DNA of 64,000 nt from Bog-473 sp963711065 (GTDB lineage Bacteria; Actinomycetota; Acidimicrobiia; Acidimicrobiales; RAAP-2): positions 62,001 through 126,000 of the forward strand of contig CAVQCO010000004.1 of assembly GCA_963711065.1 (NCBI GenBank). Reading direction: 5' to 3'. Both the position numbers and the translations under genes were made by a program. Positions 42,850-50,871 of this stretch are shown in pieces. Position 1 is the stretch's first letter, and every line of letters starts with the position of its first letter. The notes beneath the pieces are model-generated. The model did no database searches and was not told where the DNA came from. It was given only the letters and a program-made list of their open reading frames with translations.

Positions 42850-43809
42850 CTACGCGACGCCGCCGTCACCGACCATGGCGCGGTAGATGCGCTCGAGGTC
42901 CTCCAGGGTGGCGAACTCGACCACCAGGCGGCCCCGCCGGTTCTGGATGTCGACCTTGACCCGGGTGTTGAGGTAGGTCGAGAGCAGGTCCTCGAGCTCG
43001 AGCACGCCGGGCTCGGGCAGCTTGCGCGACGAGGCGCGGCGCGGCGCAGCCTCGGCCGGCCCGGCCGCACTCCCCTCCTCCGGCGCCTTGGTCGCCTCGG
43101 GCTCGGGCTCGGGCGCGGGCGGCACCACCCGCAGCTCGGAGCCGCCGCTGCGCACCAGGTCCTCCACGGCCCGCACCGTCAACCCCTCGTCGACGATGCG
43201 CTCGACCAGCTTCTCCTGGAGGGCACGGTCGGGCGTCCCGAGCAGGGCGCGGGCGTGGCCGGCCGAGATCGTCCGCTCGGCCAGGGCCCGCTGGGCCCCC
43301 GCCGGCAGCTGCAGGAGGCGCAGGGTGTTGGTGACGGTCGCCCGGCCCTTGCCCATGCGGGTGGCCACCTGCTCGTGGGTCAGCCCGAACTCGTCGATGA
43401 GCTGCTGGTAGGCGGCGGCCTCCTCCAGGGCGTTGAGGTCGACCCGGTGCAGGTTCTCCACCAGCGCCTGCTCCAGGCTGGCCACGTCGTCGGCCACCTG
43501 GACCAGCACCGGGATGGTCTGCAGGCCGGCGCGGCGGGCCGCCCGCCAGCGCCGCTCCCCCGCGATCAGCTCGTAGGTCTCCGCCTCGTCGTGCAGCTCG
43601 CGCACCAGCACCGGCTGGAGCAGGCCGACGGCCTTGATGGAGGCCGCCAACGACGCCATCGACTCCTCGTCGAAGTGGCTGCGCGGCTGGAAGACGTTGG
43701 GGCGGATGTGCGAGATCGGCACCACCCTGAGGAGCGAGTCGGTCGCCCCGACCGCCTCGCTCGGAATGAGGGCGCTCAGCCCCTTACCGAGTCCGCTGCG
43801 GCGCGCCAT
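42850..43809 (-). CDS. parB: Chromosome-partitioning protein ParB
   Basis: A 319-residue CTPase-type DNA-binding protein. The front RRSGLGKGLSALIPSE leads to the ParB/Srx domain (ISHIRPNVFQPRSHFDEE; YELIAGERRWRAAR with the CTP motif GERRWRA; ALVENLHRVDLNALEEA), a helix-turn-helix (THEQVATRMGKGRATVTNTL) and a C-terminal dimer domain after a Pro/Glu linker. ATG 43809 overlaps parA by 26 bases. Its parS targets are at 45162-45226. Confidence 0.96.
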   Translation of the reverse strand: MARRSGLGKGLSALIPSEAVGATDSLLRVVPISHIRPNVFQPRSHFDEESMASLAASIKAVGLLQPVLVRELHDEAETYELIAGERRWRAARRAGLQTIPVLVQVADDVASLEQALVENLHRVDLNALEEAAAYQQLIDEFGLTHEQVATRMGKGRATVTNTLRLLQLPAGAQRALAERTISAGHARALLGTPDRALQEKLVERIVDEGLTVRAVEDLVRSGGSELRVVPPAPEPEPEATKAPEEGSAAGPAEAAPRRASSRKLPEPGVLELEDLLSTYLNTRVKVDIQNRRGRLVVEFATLEDLERIYRAMVGDGGVA

Positions 43810-45085
43810 CGCTCACCTCCTTGGCCAGCTCGCGGTAGGCGACGGCGCCCCGCGAGGCCGGATCGAACACCGTGATGGGCTGCCCGAAGGAGGGCGCCTC
43901 CGACAGCCGGACCGAGCGGGGGATCACCACCCGGCACACCCGCTCGGAGAAGTGCTCCCGCACCTCGTTGGCCACGTCGACCGAGAGCCGGGTCCGGGCG
44001 TCGTACATGGTCAGCACGATGGTCGTGACCTCGAGCGTCTCGTTCAGGTTGGTCGAGACCAGGTTCACGTTGCGCAGGAGCTGGCTCAGCCCCTCCAGGG
44101 CGTAGTACTCGCACTGGATCGGGACGAGCACCTCGTCGGCCGCCGCCAGGCCGTTGACCGTGATGAGGCCGAGGGAGGGCGGGCAGTCGATCAGGACGAA
44201 GTCGAAGTCGTCGACGATGGAGTCGATGGCCCGCTTGAGCTTCAGCTCACGGCTGAAGGCCGGGACGAGCTCGATCTCCACGCCGGCCAGGTCGATGGTC
44301 GCCGGGGCCACGAACAGGTTCATGACGCTGGTGGGCTCGATGCAGTCCTCCAGGGGTTGGTCCCGCATGATCACGTCGTACATGGACAGCTCGAAGTTCC
44401 GGGCCTCGACGCCGAGCCCGGTGGTGGCGTTGCCCTGTGGGTCGAGGTCGATGACGAGGACGCGGTACCCCTGCTCGGCCAGCGCCGCCCCGAGGTTGAC
44501 CGTGGTGGTGGTCTTGCCCACGCCGCCCTTCTGGTTGGCGATGGCGATGACCCGGGGCAGCTCGCGGTGGGCGGGCTTCGACCCGTTGAGGAGGTCGGTC
44601 GCCTCTCCCCGGATGGTGGGCGAGCGCTGCGACGCCGGCTCCCTCGCCGTGGCGGCGGCCTTGGGCGTGGCCTTGGGCGTGGCCTTCGGCTCCGGCTCGG
44701 TCACGGCGGCGGGCCCGGGTTCGGGCGCCGGTTCGACCGCCGGTGCCGATTCGGCTGCGGCTGCCGGCGGGGATGCGGACGCAGCCTCGGGGGCGGGTTC
44801 GCCTTCGGGCTCGGGCCCGGCCGCCTCGACGACCGGCGTCCCGGTTGCCGGGGTCGGCTCGGGGACCTCGGGGGGCGGTGGGGGAGCCGGGGCCGCCTCG
44901 GGCGGCGAGACCGTCCCCGCGTCGGCCGGCGGCGCAGGCTCCGAGACGGGGCTCTTGACCGGATCGAGCGACGTCGGGCCCTGGGCCGCGGACGCCTCGG
45001 CGTCCCGCTCGTGGTCGTAGGGTGCGATCTCCGCTGCGGTCGTCGGTGTCCCCTGGGCCTCCCTGTCCTTGCGCCTGATGCGCAT
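43784..45085 (-). CDS. parA: Chromosome-partitioning ATPase ParA with long Pro/Ala/Glu-rich N-terminal extension
   Basis: A 433-residue protein. The ATPase starts near residue 175: RVIAIANQKGGVGKTTTTVN is the deviant Walker A, followed by VLVIDLDPQGNATTGLG and VLIDCPPSLGLITVN. The first 170 residues are disordered and rich in Pro, Ala and Glu, with a KATPKATPKA repeat. The start ATG 45085 has GGAGG 9 bases upstream; an open frame to 45211 exists but lacks a better site. ParA drives ParB-parS segregation. Mycobacterial ParA has only a short extension, so the length is unusual. Confidence 0.95.
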   Translation of the reverse strand: MRIRRKDREAQGTPTTAAEIAPYDHERDAEASAAQGPTSLDPVKSPVSEPAPPADAGTVSPPEAAPAPPPPPEVPEPTPATGTPVVEAAGPEPEGEPAPEAASASPPAAAAESAPAVEPAPEPGPAAVTEPEPKATPKATPKAAATAREPASQRSPTIRGEATDLLNGSKPAHRELPRVIAIANQKGGVGKTTTTVNLGAALAEQGYRVLVIDLDPQGNATTGLGVEARNFELSMYDVIMRDQPLEDCIEPTSVMNLFVAPATIDLAGVEIELVPAFSRELKLKRAIDSIVDDFDFVLIDCPPSLGLITVNGLAAADEVLVPIQCEYYALEGLSQLLRNVNLVSTNLNETLEVTTIVLTMYDARTRLSVDVANEVREHFSERVCRVVIPRSVRLSEAPSFGQPITVFDPASRGAVAYRELAKEVSDGAPQRTR

Positions 45086-45161
45086 CAAGCAGGCCCTCCG
45101 AGTCGCCACCGCACGGCGCCTATCCTGGCCTGCCGGCGGGCCTAGGTCAAGACTTGAGAAC

Positions 45162-45175
45162 GTTCCACGTGGAAC
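45162..45175 (+). promoter_or_regulatory. parS centromere site 1
   Basis: GTTCCACGTGGAAC, a perfect 14-base palindrome close to the bacterial parS consensus (GTTTCACGTGAAAC). It is in the rsmG-parA gap, 77 bases before parA. Confidence 0.9.
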
Positions 45176-45210
45176 CTCGGCCACAGCCTTGGCCCGGTCC
45201 GGGGCCGACA

Positions 45211-45226
45211 TGTTTCACGTGGAACA
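45211..45226 (+). promoter_or_regulatory. parS centromere site 2
   Basis: TGTTTCACGTGGAACA differs from the consensus TGTTTCACGTGAAACA at one position. It is 35 bases from site 1 in the same gap. Confidence 0.93.
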
Positions 45227-45270
45227 GGACACTTGGGCCGGCCGACCGGGTCAGTCCCGCCCCTGGGGGC

Positions 45271-45948
45271 TCAGAACAGGGGCTTCTTGGCCGGCACACC
45301 GTTGCGGCGGGGGAAGGCCTCGGGGCACGGTGCCGCCTGGCGCAGCACCTCGTAGCCGAACTCCTCGTGGACCGGACCGAGGGGCTCGAGTCCGAGCAGG
45401 GCCAGCGGGCCGGGGGGCCAGCGGGCGTCGGCGACGGCCCCCGTCGGCCGCTCGCCCCCCGGTGGCTCCGACACGACAAGCCAGCCGCCCACCTCGAGCA
45501 GGGGAGCGGCGCACTCGGCCACCACGGCCGGGCGCCCGAACGACCTCGCCAGGACGCCGTCGTAGGCCCCCCTGTGGCCGCTCTGGCGCCCGCACACCTC
45601 CGCCCGCTCGTGGAGGACCCTGACCCGCTCGGACAGCCCCAGCCGGCTCACGGCACGGGCCAGGAAGGCCGCCCGGCGCCCGCCCGCCTCCAGCAGGTCG
45701 AGGGAGGCCTCGGGCCATTCGACGGCCACCACGAGGCCGGGCAGGCCGCCACCGGATCCGAGGTCGACCAGGCGGGGGGCCGCGGAGCCGTCGCCGGCCA
45801 GGCGGCGGGCCACGGCGAGGAATCCCTCGGCGTGGCGCAGTTGGGGCTCAATGGGCCCGGGTCCGAGGAAGCCCGCGTCACGGGCTTCGGCCAGGACGGC
45901 GCCGAGGGCGGTGGGGGAGCGGTCGCCCTCTTCGCCGGCGCCGGGCAC
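45271..45948 (-). CDS. rsmG: 16S rRNA (guanine527-N7)-methyltransferase
   Basis: A 225-residue SAM-dependent methyltransferase. The SAM motif is LVDLGSGGGLPGLVVAVEWP, followed by LLEAGGRRAAFLARAVSRLG and a region GVLARSFGRPAVVAECAAPL. GTG 45948 is 11 bases after the jag stop; it has only a weak GAG upstream. Order jag-rsmG-parA matches other actinobacteria and Bacillus. Confidence 0.93.
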   Translation of the reverse strand: MPGAGEEGDRSPTALGAVLAEARDAGFLGPGPIEPQLRHAEGFLAVARRLAGDGSAAPRLVDLGSGGGLPGLVVAVEWPEASLDLLEAGGRRAAFLARAVSRLGLSERVRVLHERAEVCGRQSGHRGAYDGVLARSFGRPAVVAECAAPLLEVGGWLVVSEPPGGERPTGAVADARWPPGPLALLGLEPLGPVHEEFGYEVLRQAAPCPEAFPRRNGVPAKKPLF

Positions 45949-45959
45949 CGCCGGCGTGC

Positions 45960-46982
45960 TCAGCCGCCCGGCGCGATGACGATGTGGCGGTTGGGGTCCT
46001 CGCCCTCGGAGCGGGTCACGACCCCGTCCATCTCGTTGACGGCGTCGTGCACCGCCTTGCGGTCGGCCGGGCTCATCGCCTCGAGGGCCTTCTCCTGGCC
46101 CGAGGCCAGCACCTCCTCGGCGATCTGGACGCTGAAGCGCTTGAGGGCGGCCGAGCGGCGCTCCCGGTACCCTGCCACGTCGACCAGGATCCGGTCGGTC
46201 CGCGACGGGCACTGGCGCTGGACCACGGCCCGGGTGACGTCCTGCAGGGCGGCCAGGGTCGAGCCCCGCGGCCCCACGAGGATGCCCAGGTCCTCCCCAA
46301 TGGCCGCGATCTCGACGGTGTCCTCGTCGAGCAGTCGCAGCTCCACGTCGCCCTCCATCCCGAACTCCGTGAGGAGGCCGGCCACGAACGCCCGCCCGAT
46401 CTCGCCCTGCTCTTCGAGCGTCATTCCCTCGGCCATGTCCTCTGTCTCCTTCGTCGGTTCCGAGCTCCGCTGCGGAGCCCTCTCGGCAGACGGTCCCGCC
46501 GAGGACCCGTTCCTCGAACCTTCCCTCGATCCTGTACCGCCGGCGGACTTGCTCCGGTTGCGCCGGCGCCGGGCCGAGCGGCTCGTCCCCGCCCCTGCCG
46601 CCGTCCCCGCCGCCCCCGCCGCCCCCGCCGCGGTCGTCGTGCCCGAGCCGCCCGATCCGTTGCCGCCGGCGGCCGCCGTTTCGCGCTCGGCCGAGGCCCC
46701 GCCCGAGCGGCTGCGCTGGCCGCCCTGGCCGCCCTGCTGCCTGCCCTCGCGGCCTCCCTGGCCCGACTTGTTGGTGCGGCGCGACCGCTCACGCCGGGGA
46801 CGGGCGCCCACCGGGCGCACCCTTGCCCGCACCCGGGCCTCGCCCCGCATGCGCCCGAAGAGGCCCGACTTGGGCTCGCTGAGCACGATCACCTCGGCAT
46901 CGCCGACCGCGACCCCGAGCTGGTCCAGCGCCCGTTCGGTCGCATCCTCGACTGTCTTCCCCGCCACTTCGACCCACTCCAC
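45960..46982 (-). CDS. jag: Jag/KhpB RNA-binding protein with low-complexity insertion
   Basis: A 340-residue protein. The Jag-N domain (MEWVEVAGKTVEDATERALD; VIVLSEPKSGLFGRMRGEA) is followed by about 110 residues of Gly/Arg/Ser/Ala-rich sequence, then a KH domain (IGEDLGILVGPRGSTLAALQ) and an R3H domain (MSPADRKAVHDAV). KhpB binds small RNAs with KhpA and affects envelope growth in Gram-positives. The basic linker is much longer than usual. GTG 46982 lies 3 bases after the yidC stop. Confidence 0.93.
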   Translation of the reverse strand: MEWVEVAGKTVEDATERALDQLGVAVGDAEVIVLSEPKSGLFGRMRGEARVRARVRPVGARPRRERSRRTNKSGQGGREGRQQGGQGGQRSRSGGASAERETAAAGGNGSGGSGTTTAAGAAGAAGTAAGAGTSRSARRRRNRSKSAGGTGSREGSRNGSSAGPSAERAPQRSSEPTKETEDMAEGMTLEEQGEIGRAFVAGLLTEFGMEGDVELRLLDEDTVEIAAIGEDLGILVGPRGSTLAALQDVTRAVVQRQCPSRTDRILVDVAGYRERRSAALKRFSVQIAEEVLASGQEKALEAMSPADRKAVHDAVNEMDGVVTRSEGEDPNRHIVIAPGG

Positions 46983-46985
46983 GCG

Positions 46986-48164
46986 CTATCGAGCCTTTCT
47001 GCTCCGCTTCGAGCGCGAGCGCGGATGGGCCTTCGGGGCCGCCGGCGTCTCGTCGCTCGATCCGCTCTTGCCGTTCGTCGGCCGGCGCCCCGCCCCCGGC
47101 TTCCTGCCGTTGCTCCCGCCACTGCCCCCGTTGGAGCCCGAGCCGCTCTTGGTCGGCGGCACGATCGCCTGGGCGGCCGAAGTGCCGTCCGTCGCCGTCG
47201 ACGTCCGCTTGGCCGGCTTCGCCGGTGGCTTCTCGGGTTTGTCCTCCTTGTCCTTGTCCTTGGCCTTGGCCGCCGAACCGATCTCGCGTTCGTGCACGAC
47301 GGGCGCCACCATGCCCGTCCGGAACATGACCTCTTGTGTCGCGATCCGCATTGCAGAAGACACCACCATGTAAATGGTTGCTCCGGCGGGCACTTTTAGG
47401 TAAATGACGCCGAAAATAATAGGGAAAAACTTCTGCATTGTTTGCATCTGTGGATTCGCCGCAGCTGCCTGCGGATTGCGACTGTTCATCTGCTTCATTT
47501 GGTAGTACTGCAGGAACATCGCGGCGCCAATCAGCACCAGATACGGGATGGTCAGGACCCACTGGCTCATGGTCGTGATCACGACATGCGTGAACGGGTC
47601 CGTCGTGTGATTTGAAAGTGGATAGGCCGACAGGTCCATCCCGAACCACCAGTGCATTTGGCCCTGGCTGACCACGAGATCGTGGTACATATGAGAATTT
47701 GTCGGGATATACCGCGGCGCTCCGACGACGACCTTGTGACCGTTGATAGTCTTTGTAACCGTGGTCGACAAACCCCGAATCAGGGTGTAGAGCACGATAA
47801 GGAAGGGCATCTGCAGGAGGCTGGGCAGGCAAGCGCCGAACGGGCTGGTCCCGTTGTCCTTGTAGAGCTTCATCATCTCCTGGTTGAGGAGCTCCCGGTT
47901 CTCCGGGCCCTTGTACTTGGCCTGGAGCTTCTTCATCTCGGGCTGCAGCCGCTGCATGGCCAGCATCGACTTGGTGCTCTTCACCGTCACCGGCGTGAGC
48001 GCCAGCATGATGATGATGGTCAGGCCCGTGATGGCGAAGCCGTAGTTGGGCCAGACGGCGTACAGGCCGGCCAGGATCAGGCCGAACAGCTCGAAGAGCG
48101 GGTGGAAGATCTCGCCGATGAGCTTGAACAGGGAGTTCTCGGCCAGCAGCGGGTGGCTCAGCAC
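46986..48164 (-). CDS. yidC: Membrane protein insertase YidC
   Basis: A 392-residue protein with 5 membrane helices: FELFGLILAGLYAVWPNYGF, ITGLTIIIMLALTPVTVKST, LPSLLQMPFLIVLYTLI, VLTIPYLVLIGAAMFLQYY and FFPIIFGVIYLKVPAGATIY. A charged, Lys/Arg/Ser-rich C-terminal tail of 100 residues (ribosome binding) ends KRSRKAR. The 5' half of the coding sequence around 47330-47780 is clearly less GC-rich than its neighbours. GTG 48164 overlaps the yidD stop by 7 bases. Confidence 0.95.
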   Translation of the reverse strand: MLSHPLLAENSLFKLIGEIFHPLFELFGLILAGLYAVWPNYGFAITGLTIIIMLALTPVTVKSTKSMLAMQRLQPEMKKLQAKYKGPENRELLNQEMMKLYKDNGTSPFGACLPSLLQMPFLIVLYTLIRGLSTTVTKTINGHKVVVGAPRYIPTNSHMYHDLVVSQGQMHWWFGMDLSAYPLSNHTTDPFTHVVITTMSQWVLTIPYLVLIGAAMFLQYYQMKQMNSRNPQAAAANPQMQTMQKFFPIIFGVIYLKVPAGATIYMVVSSAMRIATQEVMFRTGMVAPVVHEREIGSAAKAKDKDKEDKPEKPPAKPAKRTSTATDGTSAAQAIVPPTKSGSGSNGGSGGSNGRKPGAGRRPTNGKSGSSDETPAAPKAHPRSRSKRSRKAR

Positions 48165-48430
48165 GGCCGTCCTCCCTCGTGGGCGTGCACGCGCACGGGT
48201 ACCAGGTCCACCCCGTGGGGCCCGAAGGGCCGGCAGCGCAAGAGCCGCCGCACCGTCAGCGCGAGGCCGCGCCAGAAGCCGTGGACGCCGAACGCCTCCA
48301 CCGCGTAGCTCGAGCAGCTCGGGTAGAAGCGGCAGGGTGAGACCCGGCCCGAGGCCGCGCCCTGGTAGGCGGTGAGCAGCGCCACGGCCGCGCGTGCCGG
48401 CAGGCCCAGCCGGGCCTCGGTCTCCGTCAT
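48158..48430 (-). CDS. yidD: YidD membrane-insertion factor
   Basis: A 90-residue protein with the family core VALLTAYQGAASGRVSPCRF, YPSCSSYAVEAFGVHG and LRCRPFGPHGVD. ATG 48430 overlaps the rnpA stop (ATGA). It helps YidC-dependent insertion; the gene order rpmH-rnpA-yidD-yidC is standard. Confidence 0.95.
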   Translation of the reverse strand: MTETEARLGLPARAAVALLTAYQGAASGRVSPCRFYPSCSSYAVEAFGVHGFWRGLALTVRRLLRCRPFGPHGVDLVPVRVHAHEGGRPC

Positions 48431-48786
48431 GCGCTCACACCCGTCCGCCCGGCGCGGCGCAGGGCGGCCGCCACGTCCTCCCGGAAGGCCGCGGGCGCCA
48501 GGCCGTCGGCCGCCGGCTCGATCCGCACCAGGTACGAGCCGCGGGGCAACGTCCCCGCCTCGGCCCGGACCACCTCACGGGCCCGGCGCCGCAGGGTGTT
48601 CCGCCGGACCGCACCGCCGCAACGACGCCCAATTGCGTAGCCCACCTGGGGAAACACTCCGGGAGCCCCGTCCTCGGCCGGCACGAACAGGGCCCGCACG
48701 GGCCCGCTCGACCCGCGCGCCCGGGAGCGCTGCAGCTCCGCGAAGGCAGCGCGACTGGTGATCCGTCCAACTATCCGGGCAGGCAC
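48427..48786 (-). CDS. rnpA: Ribonuclease P protein component
   Basis: A 119-residue RnpA. The RNR motif reads GRRCGGAVRRNTLRRRAREV, preceded by PQVGYAIG and followed by SYLVRIEPAA. GTG 48786 is 10 bases after the rpmH stop. It pairs with the RNase P RNA, which is not in this window. Confidence 0.93.
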   Translation of the reverse strand: MPARIVGRITSRAAFAELQRSRARGSSGPVRALFVPAEDGAPGVFPQVGYAIGRRCGGAVRRNTLRRRAREVVRAEAGTLPRGSYLVRIEPAADGLAPAAFREDVAAALRRAGRTGVSA

Positions 48787-48796
48787 GAGCGGCCCC

Positions 48797-48931
48797 TCAG
48801 ACGGTGAGCCGGTGGCGCCCCTTGAGCCGCCGTGACTTCAGGATGGCCCGGCCCGCCCGCGTGGACATGCGCTTCCGGAACCCGTGGGTGCGGGCCCGTT
48901 TCCGGGAGTTGGGTTGGTAGGTGCGCTTCAC
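48797..48931 (-). CDS. rpmH: 50S ribosomal protein L34
   Basis: A 44-residue protein too short for most scans: VKRTYQPNSRKRARTHGFRK, RMSTRAGRAILKSRRLKGRH, RLTV. It starts with GTG 48931, preceded by GAAAGG about 10 bases upstream, and ends TGA at 48797. The sequence is complete and almost invariant L34. It is divergent from dnaA, the classical origin arrangement. Confidence 0.97.
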   Translation of the reverse strand: MKRTYQPNSRKRARTHGFRKRMSTRAGRAILKSRRLKGRHRLTV

Positions 48932-49176
48932 GTCAATTCAACCTTTCGCGACGACCGAAGGTGTCCGGAGCCGGTCCGTCGCAGGGTTCATGCCCTCGGC
49001 CTTCGAGTCGAGTCCGGCCGGCGGCGGCGAGTCCTCCCATGTTAGGCGCGATTTGGCGATCGGCTCTAGTCGCATCGCCCGGCACGGTGTACGTTCATCC
49101 AATTACCCGCACCGAGGATCGTTCCGAACATGTCGCCTGGACGCCGAGGGGGGAGAAGGGGCTTTCGGCGCTAGCG

Positions 49177-50571
49177 GTGACTCAGGCAGGAGATCTCTGG
49201 ACAAGGTGCACCGGTTCCCTCCGTGACCAGGTGTCCGAGAGCACGTGGCAGCTCTGGCTGTCCGGGATCGAGCCCGTGGCCTTCTCCGAGGGCGTCTTCG
49301 TCCTGTCGGTTCCCAACGGCCTCATCCGCGAGCGGGTCGAATCGCGCTACCTCCCGATGATCGAGGACACGCTGGCGAACGAGGTGGGCACCCCCGTGCG
49401 GGGCCGCCTCGAGGTCCAGGAGGCCGCCCCGCCCACTCCGTCGACCGGCCCCGACGAGCTCCTCGGCCTGCCGCCCGAGCCGGCCCGCGGCCCCCTGGCC
49501 GAGCCCGCCCCGGCGGGCAGGGCCGGGAAGGAGTCGCCGGCGGTCCAGCTCGATTCGAAGTTCACCTTCGAGACCTTCGTCGCCGCCTCGTCAAACCGCC
49601 TGGCCCATGCGGCGGCCCAGGCGGTGGCGGAGACGCCGGGCCGGTCCTACAACCCCCTCTTCATCTACGGGGACTCCGGCCTGGGCAAGACCCACCTGCT
49701 GCACGCCATCGGCAACTACGTCACGGAGAACTATCCGCGGCGCAAGGTCCTCTACGTGACCACCGAGACCTTCATGAACGACTTCGTGGACTCCCTGCGC
49801 ACCTCGACCACGCTGGCCTTCAAACGCCGCTACCGGGACTGCGACGTCCTGCTGATCGACGACGTCCAGTTCATGGAGCGCAAAGAGGGCCTCCAGGAGG
49901 AGTTCTTCCACACCTACAACGACCTCAAGGGCGCCTCCAAGCAGATCGTGCTCACCTCGGACCGCCCGCCCAAGTCGATCGAGACCCTGGAGGACCGGCT
50001 GCGCAGCCGCTTCCTCTCCGGGCTCATCACCGAGATCGACCCCCCGGACCTCGAGACCCGCCTGGCCATCCTGCGCTCCAAGTGCCTCAGCGAGCACCAG
50101 GACGTGCCCGACGACGTCCTCGAGTTCATCGCCTCCCACGTGAAGGACAACATCCGGGAGCTGGAGGGCGCGCTGATCCGCATCTGCGCCTTCGCCAAGC
50201 TCAACAAGGAGCCCATCTCCCTCGCCCAGGCCGAGCAGGTCCTCTCGGACCTTGTCCTGGCCGGCGAGCCGCGCCGGATCTCGCCCCCGATGATCCTCGA
50301 CGCCGTCGCCGCCAGCTACGGCTTCTCCGTCGAGGCGCTCTGCGGGCCGAGCCGGACCCGCCCCCTCGTCACCGCCCGCCAGGTCGCCATGTACCTCACC
50401 CGCGAGCTCACCGACTACAGCTATCCCGCCATCGGCCGCGTCTTCGGCAAGCGGGACCACACGACCGTGATCCACGCGGTCGACAAGATCGCCGGCCAGA
50501 TGCAGGAACGCCGGCAGATCTACGAGCAGGTCACCGAGTTGATCCAGAAGATCCGTGCGGGCTCGGCCTGA
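49177..50571 (+). CDS. dnaA: Chromosomal replication initiator protein DnaA
   Basis: A 464-residue AAA+ initiator. Domain I is ESTWQLWLSGIEPVAFSEG, a short Pro/Ala-rich domain II follows, domain III has GDSGLGKTHLLHAIGN (Walker A), LLIDDVQFMERKEG (Walker B) and RLRSRFLSGL (arginine box), and domain IV ends with the DnaA-box helix FGKRDHTTVIHAVDKI. GTG 49177 is chosen as the only start near domain I; a GGGAGAAGGG lies 16 bases upstream, rather far. It binds the boxes in the dnaA-dnaN gap. Confidence 0.97.
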   Translation: MTQAGDLWTRCTGSLRDQVSESTWQLWLSGIEPVAFSEGVFVLSVPNGLIRERVESRYLPMIEDTLANEVGTPVRGRLEVQEAAPPTPSTGPDELLGLPPEPARGPLAEPAPAGRAGKESPAVQLDSKFTFETFVAASSNRLAHAAAQAVAETPGRSYNPLFIYGDSGLGKTHLLHAIGNYVTENYPRRKVLYVTTETFMNDFVDSLRTSTTLAFKRRYRDCDVLLIDDVQFMERKEGLQEEFFHTYNDLKGASKQIVLTSDRPPKSIETLEDRLRSRFLSGLITEIDPPDLETRLAILRSKCLSEHQDVPDDVLEFIASHVKDNIRELEGALIRICAFAKLNKEPISLAQAEQVLSDLVLAGEPRRISPPMILDAVAASYGFSVEALCGPSRTRPLVTARQVAMYLTRELTDYSYPAIGRVFGKRDHTTVIHAVDKIAGQMQERRQIYEQVTELIQKIRAGSA

Positions 50572-50871
50572 CGTCGCCGCCCCCCGCCCCGCCGTCCGCC
50601 GAGCTGTGGTTTGCCAGGGGCAAAGGCTGTGGGCCCGCCGGGCCCGGCCTGGGGACCACCGACCCGGTTGTCCCCAGCATCGTGCCGGCGGTCGGCGCCC
50701 CGCCTCCGGGCCCGCGCCCGGGCCTCCGCGGGGTGGGGACAGGTTTTGTCATTTCCAGCAGGCACGACGCCATGTCGTCCACAATCCACAGCCCTTACTA
50801 CCTTTACAAGTCACACATACCTCTTTCCCCGCTATGAGGGGCTGGGGAACCTCTCGAAAGGACAACGGTCG
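50572..50871. other. dnaA-dnaN intergenic region, candidate oriC segment
   Basis: No gene lies in these 300 bases. A GC-rich half is followed at 50760-50830 by a comparatively AT-rich stretch. DnaA-box-like sequences are TCGTCCACA (50775-50783) and CAATCCACA (50782-50790), each with one or two mismatches to TTRTCCACA. A further TTGTCCCCA lies near 50669. The number is low for an actinobacterial origin, so other sites in the window may contribute. Confidence 0.5.

Noticed and set aside
44641..44700. Possible tandem DNA repeat in parA coding for KATPKATPKA
   Set aside because: Only two short copies within a low-complexity disordered region; not a minisatellite or mobile element.
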